A stretch of DNA of 8,651 nt from an uncultured Clostridia bacterium (GCA_947384015.1 CANDFN010000041.1:1-8651), one strand, 5' to 3'; positions 1 through 5,260 are shown, numbered from the stretch's first letter. The notes: generated by a model from the sequence alone, not told the origin. Program-made: numbers and translations.

Positions 1-9
1 GCAGATTGC

Positions 10-636
10 TCATTTTTTTAAACTTCCATTTTCTATTTTTGTTTTATTAAAGTTTGCAAAGCATTTTAAATTTTTATCTGTTTTTTCGCAAGCTAATACA
101 AGGCTGGTTTTACTTAATTCGTTTATTAAATTAAAAGAAGTTGCGTGGTAGGCGATGTCTAAATCTTCAAAAAAGTTTTCAAGCATTATAAGTTTTGGGC
201 TATGTAATTTTGCACGCATAAGGGATAATAATTTTTTTTCACTTAAATTTAAGTTTTTTACTTTTTGGGACATTTTTTTAAAATTTAACTGTAAAATTGC
301 ATCTTGAACCATGTTTTTTGCTGTATTTTTATTATATTTTCTAATTTTTAAAGGGTAAAACAAATTTTTGTAAACACTTTTATTTTCAAATAAAATTGGC
401 TTTTGTGGTAAATATGCTAAGTTTAACTCTTTGTCTTTTAAAGTTTTTAAATTTACGTTATTTAAATATATCTCGCCAGAAGTAGGGTTGTCTATTTTTG
501 CTATTAACCTAAACAAACAAACAGCACCATAATCTTCATCCACAAATAGAGTGTTAGAATTTAATTGTGCGTTTGCATTATATAGTGTATAAAATTTGTT
601 AAAATACTTTTTGCTAACTTCTTTTAGTTCTATCAT
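10..636 (-). CDS. Degenerate ABC-transporter ATPase-like protein (catalytic motifs lost)
   Basis: The 208-aa protein follows the ABC nucleotide-binding-domain plan. It opens with MIELKEVSKKY, has PTSGEIYLNN (about 51-60) after the Walker A position, a Q-loop glutamine (Q78 in LAYLPQKP), an EDLD D-loop (157-160) and a helical region between. The catalytic parts are gone. Residues 31-42, where GxxGxGKST should be, have no Gly-Lys-Ser/Thr. The signature reads LSEKK instead of LSGGQ (131-135). Walker B ends LEN instead of DEP (152-154). The switch histidine is missing (LACEKTD, 181-187). No frameshift or internal stop breaks the frame, so this is not an obvious pseudogene. ATP hydrolysis is unlikely. 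A structural or regulatory role, or early decay, are both possible. It lies 41 bases downstream of the subtilase gene, so it may be co-transcribed, but it also has its own -10-like box. No permease is visible; the window ends just past the stop. There is no Shine-Dalgarno site. The start is supported by the normal N-terminus of the family. Confidence 0.8.
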   Translation of the reverse strand: MIELKEVSKKYFNKFYTLYNANAQLNSNTLFVDEDYGAVCLFRLIAKIDNPTSGEIYLNNVNLKTLKDKELNLAYLPQKPILFENKSVYKNLFYPLKIRKYNKNTAKNMVQDAILQLNFKKMSQKVKNLNLSEKKLLSLMRAKLHSPKLIMLENFFEDLDIAYHATSFNLINELSKTSLVLACEKTDKNLKCFANFNKTKIENGSLKK

Positions 637-642
637 GTAAAT

Positions 643-671
643 AGTATAACATAAAACTAAAAAAACAAGAA
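643..671 (-). promoter_or_regulatory. Extended -10 promoter, probably leaderless, for the ABC-like gene
   Basis: On the minus strand an extended -10 (TGT-TATACT, hexamer 643-648) ends six bases before the ATG of the ABC-like gene. Transcription would start about at the ATG. The -35 is poor (TTCTTG at 666-671 with a 17-base spacer), which the TGn extension could offset. No Shine-Dalgarno sequence fits between the box and the ATG. Confidence 0.4.
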
Positions 672-677
672 ATAAAT

Positions 678-1790
678 TTATAGGTTTTTAAAGTTTAGGT
701 AGCCTGCACCTTCTTTGTCTATATCTCCTGTAAGTTTAGTGCAGTTTGCAAGCAAAAATGCCTTTATTTGCTCGTTAGTGGCATTGGGGTAACGACTTAA
801 AATGTCGGCACAGATTCCTGCCACAATAGGGGTGGCAACACTGGTTCCGCTCATGTTGGTAGTAAAAGGTAAACCATTGTTGCAAGAAATAATGTTTACG
901 GCTGGTGCAAGTAAATCTGGCTTGTGGCCATAAATGGTAGGCCCTCGGCTAGAAAAATCTGCAACAATGTTTTTGCTAACATCGTAAGCTCCAACTGTAA
1001 TAACATAGGGATTGTTCCCTGGTGATTTTATTGTCTTATTTTCAGGCCCGCTATTTCCAGCTGCAACCACCACAGTTATACCAGCTTTCCATAAAGCCTG
1101 CGCACCAAGCGATAATGGGTCTTCGCTTTCAACCGCATCAGCGCCAAAACTCATACAAACAACTTTGATGTTAAAGGCTTTGTGATTTTCATAAACCCAT
1201 TGCATTGCATCTAATATTTTATTGCTATCACTGTTTCCGTTTTTTCCTAAAGCTTTAATTGATATAATGTTTGCTTTTGGCGCAAAACCTATAAAACCAG
1301 AATTTAGACTATCGTTACCACAACCAATACCTGCAACAAAAGTTCCATGTCCATTATCGTCGTAAGGGGAGTTGTTGCCATTAACGAGGTCTATAAATTT
1401 AATAAGCCGTGAAGTTGGAAATAAAAAATCTACATGAGGGTAGATACCAGTATCAATAAAACAAATGGTTTGCCCCTGACCTAAAAACTTGCTTTCTGTA
1501 AGTTTGCTTAAATTCATTACATCTTGTTCAATTCGTTCAGCTTTTACAGAGCTGTTTTCGTAAATAAATTTTACATCATTTAAGTTAGATAAAAAACTTA
1601 AATCTTCATTATCTAACTTCATACAAAAGCAGTTTGCAAAGCGGTAAGTGTTATATTTAAAACCATAATTATCTAGCAGACTTTTTGTTTTATCAAAATT
1701 AGTGCAAGTTAAAAGCACATCATATTCTTGTATGCTGTTCATTGCACTAACTCTATTAATTAAGGCAGAACTTATTTTATTTTTGTTCAT
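678..1790 (-). CDS. Intracellular subtilisin-like serine protease (S8 family, AprX-like)
   Basis: The 370-aa protein is a peptidase of the S8 (subtilisin) family. The catalytic triad is complete: Asp113 (FIDTGIYPH), His148 (NGHGTFVAG) and Ser317 (GTSVATP), with the oxyanion-hole Asn246 (AAGNSGP). Residues 1 to about 95 resemble a short propeptide; the catalytic domain runs from about 104 to 345. There is no signal peptide or membrane segment, so it should act in the cytoplasm, as described for AprX-type subtilases. The ATG at 1788-1790 is preferred over the TTG directly before it (1791-1793). The ATG lies inside the end of the upstream 93-aa gene (14-base overlap) with no clear ribosome site of its own, which suggests translational coupling. 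The ABC-like gene follows 41 bases downstream. The substrate cannot be told from sequence. The family call is certain; the AprX subgroup is inferred from the missing signal peptide and the length. Confidence 0.93.
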   Translation of the reverse strand: MNKNKISSALINRVSAMNSIQEYDVLLTCTNFDKTKSLLDNYGFKYNTYRFANCFCMKLDNEDLSFLSNLNDVKFIYENSSVKAERIEQDVMNLSKLTESKFLGQGQTICFIDTGIYPHVDFLFPTSRLIKFIDLVNGNNSPYDDNGHGTFVAGIGCGNDSLNSGFIGFAPKANIISIKALGKNGNSDSNKILDAMQWVYENHKAFNIKVVCMSFGADAVESEDPLSLGAQALWKAGITVVVAAGNSGPENKTIKSPGNNPYVITVGAYDVSKNIVADFSSRGPTIYGHKPDLLAPAVNIISCNNGLPFTTNMSGTSVATPIVAGICADILSRYPNATNEQIKAFLLANCTKLTGDIDKEGAGYLNFKNL

Positions 1791-2058
1791 CAATTGCTGT
1801 TACCAATTCGTTTAACATTTGTTTTTGCTGGTCGTTTAAAAAAGGAGCAAGTGTTGTTTTAATTCCGTTTAAACTGTTGCTGTCCAGCTTGCCTTGCTGT
1901 TTTAATTTGCTTGCTTCTTCAAATAGGGTAGTCATTAAACTGTTTTGGTCCATATCTTTATACTTATCTATTATTTTTTGATAATCCTTAACCTTGTCAT
2001 CTTCTTGGTTTGCTGTTTTTTCGTTTTCGCGTATAAAATCTTTAAAATCTCTTGGCAT
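1777..2058 (-). CDS. Small charged helical protein of unknown function (93 aa)
   Basis: I do not recognise this family with certainty. The N-terminal third is highly charged (Lys, Asp, Glu). From about residue 24 to the end the sequence looks all-helical, with a regular hydrophobic pattern: LMTTLFEEASKLKQQGKL (41-58), then a probable helical hairpin closed by APFLNDQQKQMLNELV (71-86). No signal peptide, membrane segment or cysteine is seen. The ATG at 2056-2058 is chosen because GAGGTGA, an almost full anti-16S match, sits three bases before it; a GTG six bases upstream is part of that same ribosome site. It is the first gene of the minus-strand cluster and overlaps the subtilase gene by 14 bases, so the two are probably made together. 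That could mean a partner or substrate of the protease, but this is inference from position only. Confidence 0.75.
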   Translation of the reverse strand: MPRDFKDFIRENEKTANQEDDKVKDYQKIIDKYKDMDQNSLMTTLFEEASKLKQQGKLDSNSLNGIKTTLAPFLNDQQKQMLNELVTAIDEQK

Positions 2059-2072
2059 AGTCACCTCTACAT

Positions 2073-2102
2073 TTTATATGAAAACAACTATGGTTTGGTT
2101 AA
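2073..2102 (-). promoter_or_regulatory. Promoter of the 93-aa / subtilase cluster
   Basis: On the minus strand TTAACC (2097-2102) and TATAAA (2073-2078) are separated by 18 bases, matching the vegetative consensus at 4 of 6 and 5 of 6 positions. The box lies about 15 bases before the ATG, leaving room for a very short leader that contains the GAGGTGA ribosome site. It lies in the 92-base divergent spacer shared with the plus-strand gene at 2151. Confidence 0.45.
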
Positions 2103-2150
2103 AAGTAACTAATGAATTAAATTCTTAATATAAATAATAAGAAGGTTAAG

Positions 2151-2846
2151 ATGAGTTTTAAAGATAATTCTAGTGCGTTGTATTCCGACCCAAACGCATA
2201 TATTCAACGTTGTGAGTGTGCAGATACAAAAAAAGTGGTTTTTAGCGAGCCATACGAAACTATGCCAAATTTTTATTTAAACAACAATTTTAAAAAAGGA
2301 GATTGTTCTTGTAATAAAAAGGATAAGAGTCTGCCATTTAAAGATGATTGCAATTTCCATCCACAACAAGGTTGCAGGCAAAACAATCAAAGCGATTGCG
2401 GTAATAAAGAAAATAGTAATTGTAATGGTGGTTGCCAAGTGGAGCATGATAATTACCCACAAGACAATCATCAACAAAACAACAACCAAACAAACAGTTC
2501 TCCATTTTCTAACTTCAATTTAAAAAGTTTATTGCCTCTTTTAGGAGGTTTTGGCGGTGGTGGAAATGGTTTGGGAAATATTATGTCTATGCTTGGAAGT
2601 GTTGGCGGAGAAAAACAAAATTCTTCTAATAACTTAGACTTAAATGGAATAATAAAAAACCTCTCGTCAAACGGAGGCTTGCAAAACATTATTAATATGT
2701 TTACAAAAAATGGTAACAATGGTGTTTCAGGTGGTGGGCTTGGTGGTTTGCTAGGTTTATTTAACAAAAATAAAACGGCAGATAAAACTAACAATCATCC
2801 TAAAACTAGTGATATTTGTATAAAAGACTTTAAACGGGTAGAGTAG
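2151..2846 (+). CDS. Cys/Asn-rich then Gly/Leu-rich low-complexity protein, unknown function
   Basis: The 231-aa protein has two halves. Residues 1-117 are polar and hold nine of the ten cysteines (C21, C23, C52, C54, C67, C75, C83, C91, C95), including two CxC pairs, amid Asn, Gln, Lys and some His. Residues 118-205 are Gly-rich with repeated short hydrophobic blocks: LKSLLPLLGG (124-133), LGNIMSMLGS (141-150), LNGIIKNL, LQNIINMF and LGGLLGLF. These would make short amphipathic helices joined by glycine linkers. The tail is charged and holds C223. There is no signal peptide and no helix long enough to be a clear membrane span. The ATG follows AAGAAGG with a five-base gap. It is transcribed divergently from the subtilase cluster and its stop is eight bases from the convergent 105-aa gene. 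Metal binding or disulfide cross-linking, for example in a spore or surface layer, is possible but unproven. I saw no convincing promoter. Confidence 0.75.
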   Translation: MSFKDNSSALYSDPNAYIQRCECADTKKVVFSEPYETMPNFYLNNNFKKGDCSCNKKDKSLPFKDDCNFHPQQGCRQNNQSDCGNKENSNCNGGCQVEHDNYPQDNHQQNNNQTNSSPFSNFNLKSLLPLLGGFGGGGNGLGNIMSMLGSVGGEKQNSSNNLDLNGIIKNLSSNGGLQNIINMFTKNGNNGVSGGGLGGLLGLFNKNKTADKTNNHPKTSDICIKDFKRVE

Positions 2847-2854
2847 TTTATATT

Positions 2855-3172
2855 TTAAATATAATATTTATTAAAAATTGTGTCAAAATCAGTTTCTTCA
2901 ATATGCTTTTTTAATGCTTTTAGTAAAAACTTTTCTAATTTTGGTTGTTTTAGTTTTTTTAATAATAAACTATCATTTTCTCTATAACTAAATTCTTTAG
3001 TGTCAACATCATAAGTAATTTTCATGCAATTATCGTAAACATAAGCGCTACTACAAAGTCCGCTGTGCGAAGACCTTATCATCATCAAGCGTCTATCACA
3101 AAAATTATTGTCTTGAATATAATATTCGCTGTAACTTTTAAATAAAATTAATATCTTTTTACTATTATCCAT
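2855..3172 (-). CDS. Hypothetical protein, 105 aa, unknown function
   Basis: I do not recognise this protein. It starts MDNSKKILILFK, has an N-terminal half that looks like beta strands with three cysteines (C25, C40, C49) and a run RRLMMIRSSHSG (27-38), and ends in a charged helical region (LLLKKLKQPKLEKFLLKALKKHIEE, cut here in two parts: about 69-80 and 81-93). No signal peptide or membrane span is seen. A longer frame open to 3214 would add 14 residues, but a strong promoter (TTGACA-17-TAAAAT, 3180-3208) lies inside that extension, so the ATG at 3170-3172 is chosen. There is no Shine-Dalgarno site and the -10 ends seven bases before the ATG, which fits a leaderless mRNA. The stop lies eight bases from that of the convergent gene, with no terminator between. 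Confidence 0.6.
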   Translation of the reverse strand: MDNSKKILILFKSYSEYYIQDNNFCDRRLMMIRSSHSGLCSSAYVYDNCMKITYDVDTKEFSYRENDSLLLKKLKQPKLEKFLLKALKKHIEETDFDTIFNKYYI

Positions 3173-3179
3173 ATAAGAT

Positions 3180-3208
3180 ATTTTACTAAAGATTGCCCAA
3201 ATTGTCAA
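3180..3208 (-). promoter_or_regulatory. Strong vegetative promoter, probably leaderless, for the 105-aa gene
   Basis: On the minus strand a perfect -35 TTGACA (3203-3208), a 17-base spacer and -10 TAAAAT (3180-3185, 5 of 6) are followed by only seven bases before the ATG at 3172. The expected start of transcription falls on or within a base or two of the start codon, and there is no ribosome-binding sequence. Confidence 0.7.
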
Positions 3209-3213
3209 TATCA

Positions 3214-3230
3214 ATAGAAAAATTTTCTAT
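3214..3230 (+). repeat. 17-base palindrome upstream of the 105-aa gene promoter
   Basis: ATAGAAAA-A-TTTTCTAT is a perfect 8+1+8 inverted repeat. It lies five bases upstream of the -35 box of the 105-aa gene and about 50 bases before the rnpB -35. It could be a regulator site or an AT-rich UP element. In DNA this AT-rich it may also be chance. Confidence 0.35.
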
Positions 3231-3274
3231 TTTTAGCCAATTTCAATAAAATTTATATAAAAAAATTTTTAAAA

Positions 3275-3294
3275 TAGGGTATTGACAAACCCTA
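3275..3294 (+). promoter_or_regulatory. Inverted repeat centred on the rnpB -35 box
   Basis: TAGGGT (3275-3280) and ACCCTA (3289-3294) are perfect inverted copies separated by eight bases that contain the -35 hexamer TTGACA. A protein bound to this dyad would cover the -35. The G/C triplets stand out in the surrounding AT-rich spacer. Operator function is inferred. Confidence 0.35.
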
Positions 3295-3309
3295 AATCTA
3301 TGTTATAAT
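3282..3309 (+). promoter_or_regulatory. rnpB promoter with extended -10
   Basis: TTGACA (3282-3287) and TATAAT (3304-3309) both match consensus perfectly. The spacer is 16 bases and a TG precedes the -10 by one base (extended -10). The predicted start, about seven bases on, is G3316, exactly where the RNase P RNA 5' pairing strand begins. Confidence 0.88.
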
Positions 3310-3315
3310 ACAAGT

Positions 3316-3657
3316 GTTAGGCTAAACAAATGGTCGCAAGCCTTATTGGTTTGAGGAAAGTCCGAGCATCATAGAGCAGGGTGCTTGCTAACGGCAAGTC
3401 TAGGCAACTAGAAGGAAAGTGCAACAGAAAATAACCGCTACCCCCTTTATGTGGTTAGTAAGGATGAAAAGGCGAGGTAAGAGCCCACCGCAGATTTGGC
3501 GACAAGTCTGGTCCATGTAAACCCCACCCGATGCAAGGTATAAGTATTCGTTATAACGTTGCTCGCTAGAATACATACGCCGCACGATGTGTATGGCAAC
3601 ATACATACTAGATAGATGACCATTTAATACAGAACTCGGCTTATAGTCTAACCTAAC
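3316..3657 (+). ncRNA. rnpB: RNase P RNA (catalytic subunit)
   Basis: This is the RNA catalyst that removes 5' leaders from tRNA precursors, working with the RnpA protein. Conserved core blocks appear in the right order: GAGGAAAGTCCGAGC (3353-3367), AGAGCAGGGTGCT after it, the ACAGAAA block near 3424, GAGGTAAGAGCCCACCG (about 3474-3490), GTAAACCCCACCCG (3518-3531) and, near the 3' end, AGATAGATGACC and ACAGAACTCGGCTTATAG (about 3629-3646). The ends pair as P1: GTTAGG (3316-3321) with CCTAAC (3652-3657). A hairpin TGTATG-GCAA-CATACA (3590-3605) has a GNRA loop and fits P18 of the type-A architecture. The length, about 342 bases, is normal. The P15-like hairpin GTATTC/GAATAC (3544-3549/3569-3574) closes a loop in which I do not find the usual GGU that pairs with tRNA CCA. 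The end positions are inferred from promoter and pairing. Confidence 0.96.
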
Positions 3658-3671
3658 AACCCCTTTGTTTT

Positions 3672-3709
3672 GAGGAAAGAATTATCTTTCCTCTTTTTTT
3701 GTTTTTTTT
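3672..3709 (+). terminator. Rho-independent terminator of rnpB
   Basis: A nine-base stem, GAGGAAAGA (3672-3680) with TCTTTCCTC (3685-3693), closes an ATTA loop and is followed by seven T, one G and eight more T. It begins 15 bases after the end of the RNase P RNA. Confidence 0.93.
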
Positions 3710-3843
3710 GCAAAATTTTAAAACGCAAATTAAATAGTCTTATTTTATATGTAAAGGTAAAAACAAACAAAAAAAAGTAGCCCAAAAATAAAAAAACTCA
3801 AAGATAAAAATGTAAAATTTTTTGTTTTTAATGCTGTTTTTGT

Positions 3844-3873
3844 TTGACTTCATGGGGGGGGGTATTATATAAT
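3844..3873 (+). promoter_or_regulatory. Putative phase-variable promoter with nine G in the spacer
   Basis: TTGACT (3844-3849, 5 of 6) and TATAAT (3868-3873, perfect) are 18 bases apart, and nine of those spacer bases are one run of G (3854-3862). Loss of one G would give the ideal 17-base spacing. Homopolymer tracts in this place change length by slippage and switch promoters in other bacteria. The next gene is the lipoprotein remnant at 4004, with a leader of about 120 bases. The 3710-3843 stretch before it is plain AT-rich DNA in which I see nothing else. Confidence 0.55.
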
Positions 3874-4003
3874 AATATTGATGATATAGGTTATACTATT
3901 TTTTAAATAGATACTGTTTTTATATTACCCCAAACTAACATTACTGCAATATTAAAATAATGTTTATTAAAAAGAAATTTCGTGTATTTGTTAAGGGGGG
4001 TGT

Positions 4004-4262
4004 ATGTTAAAAACATTTAGTAAAAAGCTAGCGGTTTTTATAATAGCTTTTTTTGTTGCCATTTTAGGAGGTTTAACTTTATCAGGTTGTATGGCAGATG
4101 GTAAAAATGGCGAAAATGGTGCCAGTTAACCCTTATCTTCCAGATATAACAACAAAAGAGTATACCGACTGTGTTCATCCAAGCACAGCAGGTTACTATC
4201 AAATGGCTGATATTATTTACAGCACAATAGCTGCGCATTATAAGGATTATATAACGGCATAA
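4004..4262 (+). pseudogene. Lipoprotein / SGNH-hydrolase remnant with internal deletion and frameshift
   Basis: The first piece (4004-4129) starts with ATG after AAGGGGGGTG and encodes 41 residues: a positively charged start, a hydrophobic span, a lipobox LSGC (cysteine to be lipidated at residue 30) and a short collagen-like stretch DGKNGENGAS, then a TAA. The second piece, in another frame (about 4116-4262), encodes NPYLPDITTKEYTDCVHPSTAGYYQMADIIY and on to a stop (in the DNA, about 4128-4262). Its DCVHPSTAGY block resembles the C-terminal Asp-x-x-His catalytic motif of SGNH/GDSL esterases. The GDS serine block and the middle of the enzyme, normally well over 100 residues, are absent. The simplest reading is an exported lipid-anchored esterase gene that lost its centre, fusing both ends out of frame. 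The first piece could still make a tiny lipopeptide. Promoter, ribosome site and terminator remain intact. The SGNH call rests on one short motif. Confidence 0.75.
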
Positions 4263-4270
4263 ATAAAATT

Positions 4271-4299
4271 AAAAATTCACCAAATTGGTGAATTTTTTT
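4271..4299 (+). terminator. Rho-independent terminator after the lipoprotein remnant
   Basis: An 11-base perfect stem, AAAAATTCACC (4271-4281) with GGTGAATTTTT (4287-4297), encloses a five-base loop and ends in seven T. The reverse strand also has a T-rich tail, so it may stop sigK transcripts arriving from the other side as well. The 4300-4406 stretch up to the sigK stop shows no other feature. Confidence 0.85.
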
Positions 4300-4406
4300 G
4301 TGCTTTTATATTTATTTTTTGTGAAATATTTTAATTAGTGTTGCTTGTTGTTTAAAACAGTTTGTAAACTATTTTTTTGTATGCAGAACATTATTTAAAA
4401 ACCCAA

Positions 4407-5117
4407 CTATCTTGCAATAGTGGTATAATCGTCTGCAATATTATCTTTAATAATTTCAAGCGCTTTACTTTCTATGCGCGATATGTAACTTCTGCTTATA
4501 CCCAACATTTTTGCGGTTTCTTGTTGTGTGTGCTCAATGCCATCGTTTAAGCCATAGCGGTAGGCTATTATATCAAATTCTCGCTTATTTAAAACTTTTT
4601 TCATAACACCTTTAATGTTTTCTAATAGCACTGTATTTTCTACAATAACGCCCGGGTCATCTTCTTCTCTTTGAGGTATTATGTCTTTGTATGTAAGTTC
4701 TCCTCCGTCTTTATCTGTGCTAATACATTCGTCTATACTAATGCATACTTTATGTTTTTTGTTTGCACGTAACAGCATTAAAATTTCGTTTTCTATGCAC
4801 CGGCTAGCGTAGGTAGAAAGTAGGTTGCCTTTATCTTTTTTAAAACTATCAACTGCTTTAATTAAACCAATGCTTCCAACCGAAAGCATTTCGTCAGCTT
4901 CTGCAGCTCCAGTATATTTTTTTGCAACATGTGCAACTAAACGCATGTTGTGGTTAATTAACATTTCACGTGCATGTTTATCGCCAGCAGCCATAGCATC
5001 TATGTATTTCTCTTCGTCCTCTTTTGATAATGGTCTAGGAAAGCCATTGTATTCGTTTACATAACCATGAAAAAACATAAGTTTGGACATAAACTGTCCA
5101 AGAGTTTCAAATACCAT
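4407..5117 (-). CDS. sigK: RNA polymerase sporulation sigma factor SigK
   Basis: This is the late mother-cell sigma factor that directs coat and spore-maturation genes. The 236-aa protein aligns from memory along the whole length of SigK. It has an N-terminal FPRPLS block (26-31), sigma region 2 at about 52-118 (MLINHNMRLVAHVAKKY, then GSIGLIKAVDSF, then STYASRCIENEILM) and region 4 with its helix-turn-helix at about 174-224 (EETAKMLGISRSYISRIE-like, 200-216). The ATG at 5115-5117 is chosen because AGAGGTG lies before it and because MVFETLGQFMSKLMFF matches the family start; 44 further in-frame codons upstream do not look like SigK. Residues 1 to about 18 correspond to the pro-sequence that SpoIVFB-type proteases remove, though they are short and only moderately hydrophobic. 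The gene is uninterrupted, with no skin-like element. It stands alone on the minus strand, downstream of the separately terminated nrdR. Regulation by SigE is suggested by a weak upstream match. Confidence 0.95.
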   Translation of the reverse strand: MVFETLGQFMSKLMFFHGYVNEYNGFPRPLSKEDEEKYIDAMAAGDKHAREMLINHNMRLVAHVAKKYTGAAEADEMLSVGSIGLIKAVDSFKKDKGNLLSTYASRCIENEILMLLRANKKHKVCISIDECISTDKDGGELTYKDIIPQREEDDPGVIVENTVLLENIKGVMKKVLNKREFDIIAYRYGLNDGIEHTQQETAKMLGISRSYISRIESKALEIIKDNIADDYTTIAR

Positions 5118-5132
5118 ATAACACCTCTTTTT

Positions 5133-5161
5133 GTTATATGTCGCAATTTGCCGAATTTTGC
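5133..5161 (-). promoter_or_regulatory. Possible SigE-type promoter of sigK
   Basis: On the minus strand GCAAAAT (5155-5161) and CATATAAC (5133-5140) are 14 bases apart. This resembles the SigE consensus (about 5 of 7 and 6 of 8), the sigma factor that normally turns on sigK. No vegetative -35 fits the same -10. Against it, the implied start would fall inside the Shine-Dalgarno site, so the true start may be elsewhere. Confidence 0.25.
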
Positions 5162-5260
5162 TTGGACGGTTAAAATCTGTTGTATTAAAAAACGAACATT
5201 TTGTTATTATTTGGCAGAAAATAAACGTAATGATTACAGTGATGTTCAACTAGGCATTCT

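Noticed and set aside
2277..2794. Two open minus-strand frames (2277-2489 and 2471-2794) opposite the 231-aa gene
   Set aside because: They are antisense to a well-supported gene with a ribosome site. Their products are low-complexity hydrophobic or Pro/Phe-rich strings that mirror the Asn/Gly codons of the other strand.
3400..3606. Open minus-strand frame of 68 codons
   Set aside because: It lies entirely inside the RNase P RNA, which explains the conservation and composition.
4022..4054. Hairpin AAAAAGCTA/TAGCTTTTT followed by seven T inside the signal-peptide codons, resembling an attenuator
   Set aside because: The loop is 13 bases, the stem is mostly A-T, and the bases are explained by Lys, Ala and Phe codons of a signal peptide. 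It is kept only as a weak possibility.
4038..4238. Open minus-strand frame of 66 codons
   Set aside because: It is antisense to the lipoprotein/SGNH remnant and has no ribosome site or recognisable product.
4116..4262. Programmed frameshift or coupled second gene to explain the split lipoprotein
   Set aside because: No slippery heptamer was seen at the junction and there is no ribosome site before the ATG at 4116. The middle of the enzyme, including the serine block, is absent, so shifting frames would not restore function.
5118..5249. 44-codon upstream extension of sigK
   Set aside because: The extra residues do not resemble SigK, and AGAGGTG sits directly before the internal ATG at 5117, where the family normally starts.
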